From the NCBI RefSeq assembly GCF_010820565.1, contig NZ_JAAIJQ010000030.1:1-64000 (forward strand): 64,000 nt of DNA, given 5' to 3'. Numbering within the stretch: position 1 is the first letter of the stretch; each line of letters starts with the position of its first letter. A model generated the notes under the pieces. The model worked only from the letters and a program-made list of their open reading frames with translations, was not told the origin of the DNA and made no database searches. The position numbers and the translations under genes were made by a program. Shown here in pieces: positions 55,055-63,932 of this stretch. Origin of the DNA: Thiorhodococcus minor (GTDB lineage Bacteria; Pseudomonadota; Gammaproteobacteria; Chromatiales; Chromatiaceae).

Positions 55055-55552
55055 ATGGATACTTCGCGCCTACTTCAGGTCCCGGCGTCGGCCACTGCGC
55101 TAAGCCTCGCACTGCTGATCGCCGCGGACGCTCATGCCGGGCTCTTCAAGTGCAAACAGCCGGATGGCCGCGTGATCTACCAGCAGACGGCTTGCGGCGG
55201 TCATGCGGACGTCGATCCATTCGAGGTCGATATCCGCGGACCGGACGGCTCCAAGTCCGGGAAATCCTCGAGAGATTACTCGGTTGGCAGTCAAGCCAAG
55301 GCGATGCGCACCCAGCGCGAGCGCCTGAGCAAGGCCCGTCGACAGGCTAGGGCTCGGGCCGCAGCCGCGGCAAGGCGCGTGACCGGGAGCCCGAGCAAGA
55401 CCCCCAATCGGTCGAAATGCGCGAAGCATCGTGCCGAAGTCGCCAAATGGAAGCAGAAGCTCCTGAATGGCTACCATGAGCGCACCGAAAAGGTCTACAA
55501 CGAGAACAAGCTCGAGCACCATCAGGCACTGGTCGACCAGTATTGCGACTGA
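55055..55552 (+). CDS. DUF4124 secreted protein
   Basis: 165-residue periplasmic protein: signal peptide (about residues 1-28, LSLALLIAADAHA), then DUF4124 (LFKCKQPDGRVIYQQTACG, with the paired cysteines), an Arg/Ala-rich helical stretch (about 85-115) and a lysine-rich tail ending in QYCD. DUF4124 proteins are common in gammaproteobacteria with no known role. It is convergent with mtgA, 95 bp apart. Upstream DNA (54933-55054) would hold its promoter. Confidence 0.85.
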   Translation: MDTSRLLQVPASATALSLALLIAADAHAGLFKCKQPDGRVIYQQTACGGHADVDPFEVDIRGPDGSKSGKSSRDYSVGSQAKAMRTQRERLSKARRQARARAAAAARRVTGSPSKTPNRSKCAKHRAEVAKWKQKLLNGYHERTEKVYNENKLEHHQALVDQYCD

Positions 55553-55647
55553 GCCCGGAGCAACCGGCTGCCGCCGTTGACGGCCAAGCGTCGGGGACAC
55601 GGAAGCCCAGCCGCATTCGCATCCAAGGTCGCGCGTGGTGGCCCAGA

Positions 55648-56520
55648 TCACAGCCGTCCGAGATACCGCGCCCCCCCCAGTCTGCTGCTTTGATCCCGAA
55701 TCCAGGCCGCGCGCCGCAGCAGCCGCTCCGAGGGGTGCTCCAGCGAGAAGTTGCCCGGCGCCGGCAGGACTGCGATCAAGAGAGCGGCCTCCTCGGGCGT
55801 CAGATCGCTCGCCGAGTGATGGAAGTAGCGCTGCGCGCTCGCCTCGATTCCATAGGTGCTCGGACTGAACTGCGCGATGTTCAGATAGACCTCCAGGATA
55901 CGCTCCTTCGGCCACAGCGTCTCCATCAGGAGCGTCAGCCAGCCCTCCGCGAGCTTGCGCCACCATCCAGATCCAGGCCAAAGAAAGAGGTTCTTCGCCG
56001 TTTGCTGAGTGATGGTGCTCGCACCCCGTAGATGACCGCCCCTGAGGTAGTCCGCGACCGCATGGCGAATCTCGATCAGGTCGAAGCCGAGATGGCTGGG
56101 AAATCTCTGATCCTCTCCCGCGATGGCCGCGAGCTGAATGCTCTGCGGGATCCGCGCCCATTCGATCCACTGGTGCCGATAGTAGGGCGGCGTCTGATCC
56201 AGCCGCCAAACGTTCAGCGCGTGCTGCGCCATGAAGGCCGAGGCCGGCGGATCGACCCAGCGGATGACGGCCACGAGCATGGCGCTCCCCAGAACGAGGG
56301 CGACGAAGACTGCCGACAGCCAGCTCAACAGAGGGCGGCCGATGGCGGCCCAGGTTGGTGGCGGAGAAGCCGCCTTCCTGGCATTGGTCTTCTCGCCCTC
56401 GACCGGAGACTCCTGAGATGGAAGCTCGCTGGCCGCGCCCTCGTCTTCGCGACCTTCGGAGCGGGCGGAGAGGGGCTGCGCCGCGTCCTGGCGCCGGTCT
56501 GGGACCCCAATCTCTGTCAT
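55648..56520 (-). CDS. mtgA: Monofunctional biosynthetic peptidoglycan transglycosylase
   Basis: 290-residue GT51 enzyme that polymerises lipid II. A cytoplasmic head rich in E/S/P, a membrane helix (about residues 63-85), then the catalytic domain with IAGEDQRFPSHLGFD (catalytic Glu), GASTITQQTAKNLFL, KERILEVYLNIAQF, and EEAALLIAVLPAPG. No transpeptidase domain. ATG 56520 is chosen; a GTG at 56562 lacks a ribosome site. AGGAGG lies 13 nt upstream of the chosen ATG, slightly far. Confidence 0.93.
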   Translation of the reverse strand: MTEIGVPDRRQDAAQPLSARSEGREDEGAASELPSQESPVEGEKTNARKAASPPPTWAAIGRPLLSWLSAVFVALVLGSAMLVAVIRWVDPPASAFMAQHALNVWRLDQTPPYYRHQWIEWARIPQSIQLAAIAGEDQRFPSHLGFDLIEIRHAVADYLRGGHLRGASTITQQTAKNLFLWPGSGWWRKLAEGWLTLLMETLWPKERILEVYLNIAQFSPSTYGIEASAQRYFHHSASDLTPEEAALLIAVLPAPGNFSLEHPSERLLRRAAWIRDQSSRLGGARYLGRL

Positions 56521-56724
56521 CTGGTGAGCTGGACCTCCTGAGCTAGCATCGGCAATTCGCACCGCAAAGACCCGAGCGTCGAGGCCAGGGGCGCCCTTGA
56601 CCTCGACGCTATCGGCTCAAGCGCAATTTCTCGGGATTATCCCCGAATCAGGGCTTCAGAAGGATGCAAGGAGCGCGGAAGCCTCGGGCAATCCGGGCGC
56701 ACACTCGCCGGGGAAGACCGGCTA

Positions 56725-58515
56725 TCAGGAGCCGGGGTTGAGGGCTGGCAGGGCTGCCCAGCGCAGGCGTCCGTCCTCGCCGCGAGTGCGCCGAAGCAGG
56801 CCCGCTCCCGGGCGCAGCTGTGCCATGAGCTCGCGCTTCCAGCGTTTGAAGTCGATGGATTGCTGTCCGTAACGCGCGGAATCTAGCTGGCGCATCAAAT
56901 GCTCCAGCTTCTGCGGATCTGCGGCGGGCCGATGCGCGAGGATCTGCTGACTCAAGGCGGGCCGCGTCAAATCGCCCTGATTGCTCGCGCATGCGCGAGC
57001 CTGCTGCTCGAAGAGTGCATGCCATTCCAGAGGTGTCGAGGCGCGATTCGCGCGACGGATGCACCGGCTCATCTGAGTGCTGGCCGGCAGCATCCGCCAG
57101 AAGGCTGCACGCGCCTTCGACAGCAGCAGGGTCGGCCGCAGACCGGCCAGATAGGGAGCTGCCTTTCTCGCCAGCAAGCCGATGCCGGCTCGAAGCATTC
57201 GCCACATCGCGCCGAGAGAGGCCCGGCCGAGCTGCCAGGGCCGTCCGCGGAAAAGCACGCCCACCCAGTAGCCAACCACCAGCAGTCCGAGCCCGGCTAG
57301 GGGGATCCAAATCTTCGCCCAGCCCGACATCGTGAGCGCGGAGGCGGAGAAGCCGAAGGGACCACCGCCGCGAACGCTCAGCGTCTTGAGCGGCAGGCGC
57401 GTGACCTCACGCACGCCGAGGTCGATATTCCACCAGGCGATGCTCATCTCGGGCAGGGTGATGCGCCCACCGACCTGGGGTACCAAGGTGTAGTATTCGG
57501 TCCGGGTCGCGGAGAGGCGGCGCTCGTCGGAGGACAGCTGCGTGTCCGTCAGCGTCTGCTCGCGGTAAACGCGAAAGTCCGTGCCCTCGAGCTGGTTTTC
57601 CATGGTCGGGAGCTGAACCGCCGTTGCGCCTTCGCCGCGGATCTCGATCGCCAGAGTCACCGGCTGCCCTGGGGCTAGCGCCCCCTCGCGGTCCAGGCTC
57701 GACTTGAGCGACAGGGATCTCAGCGGCAGCCAGGGGCGAACCGAGGTCATCGAGGGGCGCACCTGCACCTGAATCGTCCGCCCTGGGCGCGCCTCATAGC
57801 GTTGCGTCAGGCCACCCACCACCTGCTCGCCCGTGACCTTGATCTGGGGCAGCTTCAGATCCCCAGCACGCAGAGGGACCACGCTCAGCAGGAAGCTATT
57901 GACGATCTCGCGCCGGCCGTCCCGCTGCCGGGTGCCGGTGTCTGGACCCTTGAGCGTCTTGAACAGAAAGTCGCTCGACGGCGGCAGCTCCAGATCCGCG
58001 GTGCTCAGGTTATCGCTACTGACGACGTTCAGGTGAAGGACAACAGGCTGCTGGAGATAGGGGTCCAGCTCCTCCAGCCGCCATTCGATCTTGGGCGGCT
58101 GGCCGCGCGTGGCTGGAAAGGATTGTTGTCCGTAGCCCTGCTGCCAGCTTGGCTGCTGATAGCCGGGATAGCCGTAGGGCATCTGGCCGCGACCCTGCGG
58201 CGCACTGAGTGGCTGCGCCGGTCGCGCCGGATAGCCAGGCGGCGTGCCCTGGGCGTTGCTGGGCGGAAGCGGCCGAAAGCGCGGGTCCTGCGTCTGCCCC
58301 GGCTGTCGCGGCTGGACCTGTTGAGGCTGCGCCTGCTGCCCGTAGTAGGGCGGTGCATAGTAGGGCTGACCGTAGCCCCCCGGGCCATAGCGGTAGGGCT
58401 GCGCCATGAGGGGCTTGATGCTTGCGCCCGCAAGCAAGAGCGCAAGCATCAAGCACGTCGCCTGCCTGACCGCCGGGTAGGACGCCGACCAAACCAAATC
58501 CCAAGCCTTTACCAT
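56725..58515 (-). CDS. batD: BatD-like membrane protein with low-complexity N-terminus
   Basis: 596-residue protein: signal peptide (about 1-38), a Pro/Gln/Gly/Tyr-rich segment (about 40-135; YGPGGYGQPYYAPPYYGQQ-type), then two beta-sandwich BatD (oxygen-tolerance) domains with IEWRLEELDPYLQQPVVLHL, ELPPSSDFLFKTL, ALAPGQPVTLAIEI and TEYYTLVPQVGGRITLPEM, a membrane helix (about 403-425), and a cytoplasmic helical tail. Bat proteins form an envelope system of unclear mechanism. Overlaps batC by 7 nt; last gene of the operon. Confidence 0.88.
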   Translation of the reverse strand: MVKAWDLVWSASYPAVRQATCLMLALLLAGASIKPLMAQPYRYGPGGYGQPYYAPPYYGQQAQPQQVQPRQPGQTQDPRFRPLPPSNAQGTPPGYPARPAQPLSAPQGRGQMPYGYPGYQQPSWQQGYGQQSFPATRGQPPKIEWRLEELDPYLQQPVVLHLNVVSSDNLSTADLELPPSSDFLFKTLKGPDTGTRQRDGRREIVNSFLLSVVPLRAGDLKLPQIKVTGEQVVGGLTQRYEARPGRTIQVQVRPSMTSVRPWLPLRSLSLKSSLDREGALAPGQPVTLAIEIRGEGATAVQLPTMENQLEGTDFRVYREQTLTDTQLSSDERRLSATRTEYYTLVPQVGGRITLPEMSIAWWNIDLGVREVTRLPLKTLSVRGGGPFGFSASALTMSGWAKIWIPLAGLGLLVVGYWVGVLFRGRPWQLGRASLGAMWRMLRAGIGLLARKAAPYLAGLRPTLLLSKARAAFWRMLPASTQMSRCIRRANRASTPLEWHALFEQQARACASNQGDLTRPALSQQILAHRPAADPQKLEHLMRQLDSARYGQQSIDFKRWKRELMAQLRPGAGLLRRTRGEDGRLRWAALPALNPGS

Positions 58516-60254
58516 GGGCGCGTCTCCCGCCAGCCGCCGGTCGCACCCTGGGCCTCGCGCAGCTCTTCGATGCGGAACTGGTTGCGCATGAGCAGCGTGG
58601 GATCACCCTGAATCTGTCTCAGCCGTTGCTCCATGGCGGCCATGCCGGGACCGCCCATGAGCCGCAGACCATCGAGCGACGGCATCTGACCTTCGCGCGT
58701 CTCCGCGTCTTGGTCGGTCCCCGGCTGGAAACCGAGCTGGTCGAATTGGTCGACGGCCTTGGCCTGCTGCGCATCGACGCTTTGGGGCAGCTCGGGCGGC
58801 TTTGCGGCGCCTCGCGGACGCGGAGGCCCGACCTGCTCGGAATCTTGGCGCTCTTCGCGACCACGTCCAGTCTCGTCCTCGCGCTCTGTCTCCTCTCTGC
58901 CGCCGCCCGCGTCGCTTTCTCGCGGCTCTTGCTCGGAGCCGCCCTTGTCCGCCTCGCCTTCCTTCTCGCCGCCGGCCTGGTCGCGCTCCTCCTCGCCGCC
59001 CGGGGCCTTCTCGTCGGTCGGCTCCTTGCGCTCGGACGCGCGCGTACCCTCGTCTTCGCCCTTCTGCCCGGATTTGTCCTCAGGCTGCTGCATGTCGCGC
59101 TCCTCGCCACCCTGCTCGCCTTCCGGACGCTGCTCCTTGGGCTCGCCCTCCTGATCTTGCTCCGCGGCCTCTTGGTCGGGCGCGGCACCGTCCTCTGAGC
59201 GCTCCTGCTCATCCTGTCGCTTGCCGGACGCTTGATCCTTGGAGTCCTCGCGGTCGCCAGCCGAGCGATCGGTCTCCTCGCCAGAGGCCCCGCCGCCGGT
59301 CGACTCCTCGGTCTTCGAGCCTTGCTGCCCGGTCTCTTGCTCCGACGCGTCGCCTCCACCCTCGGATTCGTCGCGCTCGCTTCCCTGGCCCTCGCGGCTT
59401 TCCTGACGACCGGTGTCACCGGATTGCTCGTCCTGCTGACCCGACTCACCCTTCGATTCCTCGCCTTGCTGCTCCTGCGCGTCCGAGGAAGAGCCGGATT
59501 CCTGTGGCTCGCCCTCTCCGGATTGCTGCTGCTCGCTCTCCTGCTGCTCGCCGGATTGCTGCTGCTCGCTGGAAGACTCCTGCTGCGACTGCTCTTGCTG
59601 CTCGGACTGCTCCTGCTGGCTGGAAGACTCCTGCTGCTGGGATTGCTGATCCTGCGACTGCTCCTGCTCGGATGGCTGCTGCTCCGAGCGCTGCTCTTCT
59701 TCGGATCGCTCCTGCTGCGCGGATTCCTGCTGCTCTTGCGATCGGCGCTGCTCCAGGGACTGGTCGCGGCGGTCCTGCTCGCCCTTGTCGCCCTCGGTCT
59801 CCTCCTGCGCTTCCTCCTCGGCCTGGTCGCGGAACTGCTCCTGCTCCAGGCGCGCCAGCATGGCACGGGTCAACGCCAGGTTGTAGGCAGCATCCTCATG
59901 GGAAGGATTGGTGCTCAGAACCCGCTCATAGGCCTTGGCGGCGCCGGTATAGTCGCCGAGCTGGAAACGGCTGTTGCCCAGGTTGTACTGGGCATCCTCG
60001 CCGGAGGCACCATCGATGGCCTCGCTGAAGGCGCGCTCGGCCTCTTGATAGTCACCCTCGCGATAGAGGGCGACACCCTTGCGATAAGGGTCCTTGAAGG
60101 CAGCCGCCGCGGTCTCGTAGTCGCCGGCGAGGTAGGTGTCATAGGCCTTCTGCTCATCCGTGCGCAGCCAGTCCGCATGCGCCGGCAGTGCGAACAGGCC
60201 GAGGGTCGCGCCGATAGAAGCGGCAAGGCGTATCGCGTGCTCGCGCAGACTCAT
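58509..60254 (-). CDS. batC: BatC-like TPR protein with very long acidic low-complexity region
   Basis: 581-residue periplasmic protein: signal peptide (about 1-27), tetratricopeptide repeats (about 35-135; VALYREGDYQEAERAFSEAI, AQYNLGNSRFQLGDYTGAAK, AYERVLSTNPSHEDAAYNLA), then about 345 residues (140-485) made mostly of E, Q, S, G, D and R, first QQES/EQQQSG repeats and later GEE/EGE/REE runs, and a folded C-terminal part (DAQQAKAVDQFDQLGF, RLRQIQGDPTLLMRNQF) typical of BatC. Most BatC linkers are far shorter. The frame-shifted plus-strand ORFs over it are compositional shadows. Overlaps batB by 4 nt and batD by 7 nt. Confidence 0.88.
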   Translation of the reverse strand: MSLREHAIRLAASIGATLGLFALPAHADWLRTDEQKAYDTYLAGDYETAAAAFKDPYRKGVALYREGDYQEAERAFSEAIDGASGEDAQYNLGNSRFQLGDYTGAAKAYERVLSTNPSHEDAAYNLALTRAMLARLEQEQFRDQAEEEAQEETEGDKGEQDRRDQSLEQRRSQEQQESAQQERSEEEQRSEQQPSEQEQSQDQQSQQQESSSQQEQSEQQEQSQQESSSEQQQSGEQQESEQQQSGEGEPQESGSSSDAQEQQGEESKGESGQQDEQSGDTGRQESREGQGSERDESEGGGDASEQETGQQGSKTEESTGGGASGEETDRSAGDREDSKDQASGKRQDEQERSEDGAAPDQEAAEQDQEGEPKEQRPEGEQGGEERDMQQPEDKSGQKGEDEGTRASERKEPTDEKAPGGEEERDQAGGEKEGEADKGGSEQEPRESDAGGGREETEREDETGRGREERQDSEQVGPPRPRGAAKPPELPQSVDAQQAKAVDQFDQLGFQPGTDQDAETREGQMPSLDGLRLMGGPGMAAMEQRLRQIQGDPTLLMRNQFRIEELREAQGATGGWRETRPW

Positions 60255-61330
60255 GAGCTGGCACCCCGCGAAGACTGGGGGGCAAGCCGGCCGCGCCGCG
60301 CGCCCTTGCGTGCTCCACGGAACTGGGGCAGCAGCAGGGCAACGAGCACCAGGACCGGCAGCCAGAAGCGCTCGTTCCAGATCCGCGTGCTGGTGTCGCT
60401 CGCCTCCGGCGGACGATGACTCAGGGTCGCTGCGGCGAGAATCTGGTCCGTGTCCGAGTCGCGATAGTCAGCGCGCAGATAGAGCCCGCCACCGGCCTGC
60501 GCCAGGCTCTCCAGCAGCCGCTCATTGAGGGCCGAGCGCACCGGCTTATGGTCGGGGTCGGCCGGATCCACCACCACGCCGCCCTGAGGCGCCGGCACCG
60601 TCGCGCCCTGAGGCCCGCCGACGCCCAGCGCGTGGAAGCGCACGCCCTGCGCGGCGAGCCGCGAGACGCGATCCCGCAAGCCCGGCTCGACGAGGTCCCC
60701 GTCCGAGATCAGCAGAATGGCCCGCGCACTGTCCTCGGGCAGGCCGGCGAGCAGGCTCTCGGCCCGATCCAGCGCCCGCGTCAGACTGCTTCCCTGGAGA
60801 CTGGGGCTGGCCAGGTCGACGGAGAGCGCAGGCAGCGTATTGAGAATACTGGTGGAATCCTCTGTGATGGGCGACAGCACATGGGGCACAGAGGCGAAGA
60901 CGATCAGCCCCAGGCGCACCTCGCGATTCTTGACGATGAGATCCTGCAGCTCTTGACGGGCACGCCCGAGGCGGCTGGGACTGACGTCCTCGGCCAGCAT
61001 GGAGCGCGAGATATCCAAGAGCACCAGCAGATTGTTGCCGGGGTGGAAGAGGCGCACGTCGTCATAGTCCCAGCGCGGACCGGCCATGGCGACCAGCAGC
61101 AGGGTCCACAGCAGGCTCCAGCGCAGGAAGCGGCCCCAACGCTCGGTGGCCCGCAGATCGCGCGCGCCCGTCAGATGGGGCAGCAGGTGCGGATCCGCAT
61201 AGCGGTGGATAGGCCCCTTGGCTGCACGCGCGGCACTGCGCACGAGCCAAATGGCGACTGGGACGATGGCGAGCAGCCCCAGGAGCCAGAGCGGTTGGTC
61301 GAAGTGAAAGCCTTGATTAGCCACTGGCAA
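60251..61330 (-). CDS. batB: BatB-like von Willebrand factor A membrane protein
   Basis: 359-residue inner-membrane protein: two N-terminal helices (about 14-32 and 71-84), a VWA domain (about 100-300) with the MIDAS start LLDISRSMLAEDV (DISRS 106-110), ILLISDGD, and GVRFHALGVGG, and a C-terminal helix (about 325-341). VWA domains bind metal-bridged protein partners. It overlaps batA by 14 nt and batC by 4 nt, showing an operon. Confidence 0.92.
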   Translation of the reverse strand: MPVANQGFHFDQPLWLLGLLAIVPVAIWLVRSAARAAKGPIHRYADPHLLPHLTGARDLRATERWGRFLRWSLLWTLLLVAMAGPRWDYDDVRLFHPGNNLLVLLDISRSMLAEDVSPSRLGRARQELQDLIVKNREVRLGLIVFASVPHVLSPITEDSTSILNTLPALSVDLASPSLQGSSLTRALDRAESLLAGLPEDSARAILLISDGDLVEPGLRDRVSRLAAQGVRFHALGVGGPQGATVPAPQGGVVVDPADPDHKPVRSALNERLLESLAQAGGGLYLRADYRDSDTDQILAAATLSHRPPEASDTSTRIWNERFWLPVLVLVALLLPQFRGARKGARRGRLAPQSSRGASS

Positions 61331-62357
61331 GCCTGCGCAGATAACGCTTGCGCCCCTCGGGGAAGAGGCCGAGCGCGAGCAGCGCCAGCAGCGCGATCCC
61401 CAGGGGCCAGCGGTAGAGGGGTTTGGGCAGGAAGGCGGTGCGCGCCTCGGCCTCGGTCTTCTCGAGCTGGCCGACGCGGGTCGAGATCTCCTCGAGCGCC
61501 CGGGTATCGGTCGCGCGGAAGTAGCCGCCGCCGGTCAGGCCGGCGATCTCCTGCAGGGTTTCCTCGTCCATGGTGAGGTCGTCGCGATAGCGCACCCTAC
61601 CGTCCTCGAAGATGGGGATGTCCTTCTGCTTGCTGCCCACACCGATGACATAGATGCGCGTGCCGGTGGCGCGCGCCAGCAGTGCTGCCTCCTTGGGTCC
61701 GAAGCTGCCCGCGTTGTTGTCGCCGTCCGCGATCACGATCATGACGCGCGACCCCTCCGGGCGCTCACGCAGCTTGCCGACGCCGAGCGCAATGGCGTCG
61801 CCAAGCGCCGTCGCCGGCCCGGCGATCCCGGGCACGACGCCGTCGAGCAGCTGATGCACGGCGTGACGATCCAAGCTCAGCGGCGAGAGGATGAAGGCCT
61901 GGCTGCCGAAGAGGATGAGCCCAACCCGGTCGCCGTCGCGGTTGTCGATGAAGCGTCCCATGACGCCCTTCACCACCGCCATGCGGTTGACCTGGCGGCC
62001 CTCGACGGTGAAGTCGAGCGCCTCCATGGAGTGTGAGGCATCCACGGCGATCATGAGGTCGTAGCCAGGCGTGCTCACTTCCGTATAGGGCGTCAGCCAC
62101 TGTGGGCGCATGAGGGCGACGACCAGTGCGATCCAGAGCAGATAGAGCAGCGCCCGGTGCAGCCAGCCGGCCAGTTGCAGCCGGGGCCGGCGCACACTGA
62201 AGGCGGCTCGCAGCTCGTCGAGCCGCGGATGGAGCAGCGTCTCGCGCTGCCCCTCCAGGGTCTCCTCGACCTGCTCCCCGCGATCCGGCCAGAGGTAGGG
62301 CAGGATCCATGGGAGGGGCAGCAGCAGCCCGGCCCAGGGCCAATGGAATTCAAACAT
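61317..62357 (-). CDS. batA: BatA-like von Willebrand factor A membrane protein
   Basis: 346-residue protein: N-terminal helix (about 8-23), second helix (about 66-84), VWA domain (about 98-300) with MIDAS DASHSM (106-111), Thr183 in GPATALGDAIA, and VIADGDNNAG (D211), and a final helix (about 315-330). The complete MIDAS suggests metal binding. Overlaps the DUF4381 gene by 8 nt and batB by 14 nt. Confidence 0.93.
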   Translation of the reverse strand: MFEFHWPWAGLLLPLPWILPYLWPDRGEQVEETLEGQRETLLHPRLDELRAAFSVRRPRLQLAGWLHRALLYLLWIALVVALMRPQWLTPYTEVSTPGYDLMIAVDASHSMEALDFTVEGRQVNRMAVVKGVMGRFIDNRDGDRVGLILFGSQAFILSPLSLDRHAVHQLLDGVVPGIAGPATALGDAIALGVGKLRERPEGSRVMIVIADGDNNAGSFGPKEAALLARATGTRIYVIGVGSKQKDIPIFEDGRVRYRDDLTMDEETLQEIAGLTGGGYFRATDTRALEEISTRVGQLEKTEAEARTAFLPKPLYRWPLGIALLALLALGLFPEGRKRYLRRLASG

Positions 62358-62934
62358 GGCCGCCTCCTGCAGGCGCGGAGGCCGACCTCGAGCGCCACCG
62401 TCGCCAGCGACGCCGTTTGGGCTCGCGCGCGCTTACCCAGCCCTCGGCGGCCTCGATCAGGGCCATGAGGTCTTGTGCGGTGACACCCGGGGGTGCATAG
62501 GGGGCGACCAGCAGCGGCTGGCCGCGCTCGCGCCAGGCGAAGCCGTTGGGATCCTGCGCCTGCAGCCACTCCAGCCAGGCCGGACCCGTGAGGCCGGCAC
62601 AGGCCGGACGCCCGAGCCGCGCCATGGCGATGCGGCGCAGCAGCTCCGAAAGCTCGCTCGCCGTCGCCTTCGGGTCCTGTCCGCCTTGCGCACGGCGCCG
62701 GAGGTCCCGCAGGGCAGCGGCGGCATCCCAGCGCCAGGTCCCCAGGGTGATACCAGGGATCGGCACGCGCAGGCTCAAGGGCGTTCGCCAGCGCCAGATG
62801 GCATAGCCGATCAAGAGGACCGCCCCCAGGATCAGCCACCAGCCCGGCGCCGGCGGCCACCAGGGGATCGACGAAATGTCCCGGATGTCCCGGAGCTGCG
62901 GAGCCTGCTGGAGGGGTGAGAGAATCGGATCCAT
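62350..62934 (-). CDS. DUF4381 membrane protein
   Basis: 194-residue protein of the DUF4381 family that accompanies MoxR/Bat operons. Recognised by LRDIRDISSIPWWPPAPGWW and a membrane helix (about 33-48) followed by a helical cytoplasmic domain (LRDLRRRAQGG, ELSELLRRIAMARLG, LTGPAWLEWLQAQ). It ends in an Arg/Ser-rich tail. Function unknown. It shares one base with the DUF58 stop and 8 nt with batA. Confidence 0.9.
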   Translation of the reverse strand: MDPILSPLQQAPQLRDIRDISSIPWWPPAPGWWLILGAVLLIGYAIWRWRTPLSLRVPIPGITLGTWRWDAAAALRDLRRRAQGGQDPKATASELSELLRRIAMARLGRPACAGLTGPAWLEWLQAQDPNGFAWRERGQPLLVAPYAPPGVTAQDLMALIEAAEGWVSAREPKRRRWRRWRSRSASAPAGGGHV

Positions 62935-63851
62935 CAGACTGCCCGCGAGCGCGCGCGCTGCTCCAGATTGCGAATGAGGGTGAGGTGGATCTCGGTGTCG
63001 GTGCGCACGGGCAGCATCACGATGTGCAGCCGGTGCGCCATGGCCTGGAGCCGCTCGCGCCGCTCTTCCCAGGCCTGGAGGTAGAGCCGAGCGGCCTCGG
63101 CGTCGTCGGTATCGATCTCGACCAGCTCGCCGTCCGTGCCCGTGAAGGTGGCGACGCCCATGGATGGAATCTCCCAGTCCGCCGGATCGTCGATGGGGAC
63201 GAGTGCGACGGTATTGCGCTGGCAGAGCCCACCCAGCACCTGCTCCAGACCCATGGCGTCGCGATTCAAGTCGGCAATGACGAAGACCAGAGAGCCGGTC
63301 GGCAGACCCGAGGTTGCGCGCCTGAGCGCGCCACTCAGACAGTCGACCGAGGGATGCGTCTCCGCGCCCGGCTCGCTCAGCGTGCGCAGCAGCTGCCAGA
63401 GCGCGCGCCGGCCGCGCGACGGCCTGAAATGCTGCAGCCCGGCCTCTGGATCGCCGAACACCAGCCCACCCACCCGGTCGTTGAGACGGCTCGCGGCCCA
63501 GCCGATGAGCGCCGCCGCGCGCGCGGCCTGAACGGACTTGAAGGTGCCGCGCGTACCGAACCCCATGTGCGGTCCCTTATCGACGCAGAGCACGACCGAG
63601 CGCTCGCGCTCCTCGCGGAAGATCTTCATGTGCGGCTCATTGGTCCGCGCCGTGACCTTCCAGTCCATGTAACGAATATCGTCGCCCTCGCGGTACTCGC
63701 GCACCTCCTCGAAGTTCACCCCGGCGCCGCGAAAGACGGAGGCATAGAGACCGGCGAAGGCCGAATTGACCAGATGATGCGACTGCAGCCCCAGGGTATG
63801 GGCCTGATGACGAAGCTCCAGCAGATCGTCGAGTCTTGGATAGAGGCTCAT
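62934..63851 (-). CDS. DUF58 domain protein
   Basis: 305-residue cytoplasmic VWA-like protein of the DUF58 family, normally encoded right after a MoxR AAA+ ATPase. Landmarks: FRGAGVNFEEVREYREGDDI, RYMDWKVTARTNEPHMKIF seen as DDIRYMDWKVTARTNEP, FREERERSVVLCVDKGPHM with the MIDAS-like position reading DKGPHM rather than DxSxS, and VFVIADLNRDAM. The MIDAS serines are lost, so metal binding may be altered. ATG 63851 is chosen since DUF58 proteins start near here; the 42 residues upstream to 63977 look random. First gene of this operon in the window. Confidence 0.9.
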   Translation of the reverse strand: MSLYPRLDDLLELRHQAHTLGLQSHHLVNSAFAGLYASVFRGAGVNFEEVREYREGDDIRYMDWKVTARTNEPHMKIFREERERSVVLCVDKGPHMGFGTRGTFKSVQAARAAALIGWAASRLNDRVGGLVFGDPEAGLQHFRPSRGRRALWQLLRTLSEPGAETHPSVDCLSGALRRATSGLPTGSLVFVIADLNRDAMGLEQVLGGLCQRNTVALVPIDDPADWEIPSMGVATFTGTDGELVEIDTDDAEAARLYLQAWEERRERLQAMAHRLHIVMLPVRTDTEIHLTLIRNLEQRARSRAV

Positions 63852-63932
63852 TCGCAGTCGTCTGAGGTGCTCGAATGTGGATTGATGTCGGGACCGGCGC
63901 CAGTGCAAAGCGGCCATGGAGTGAGGAAGGGC

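Noticed and set aside
59232-60419. Leucine-rich 395-codon plus-strand frame that looks like a membrane protein
   Set aside because: It arises from reading the CAG/GAG-rich BatC linker on the other strand (CTG/CTC codons), giving artificial leucine runs.
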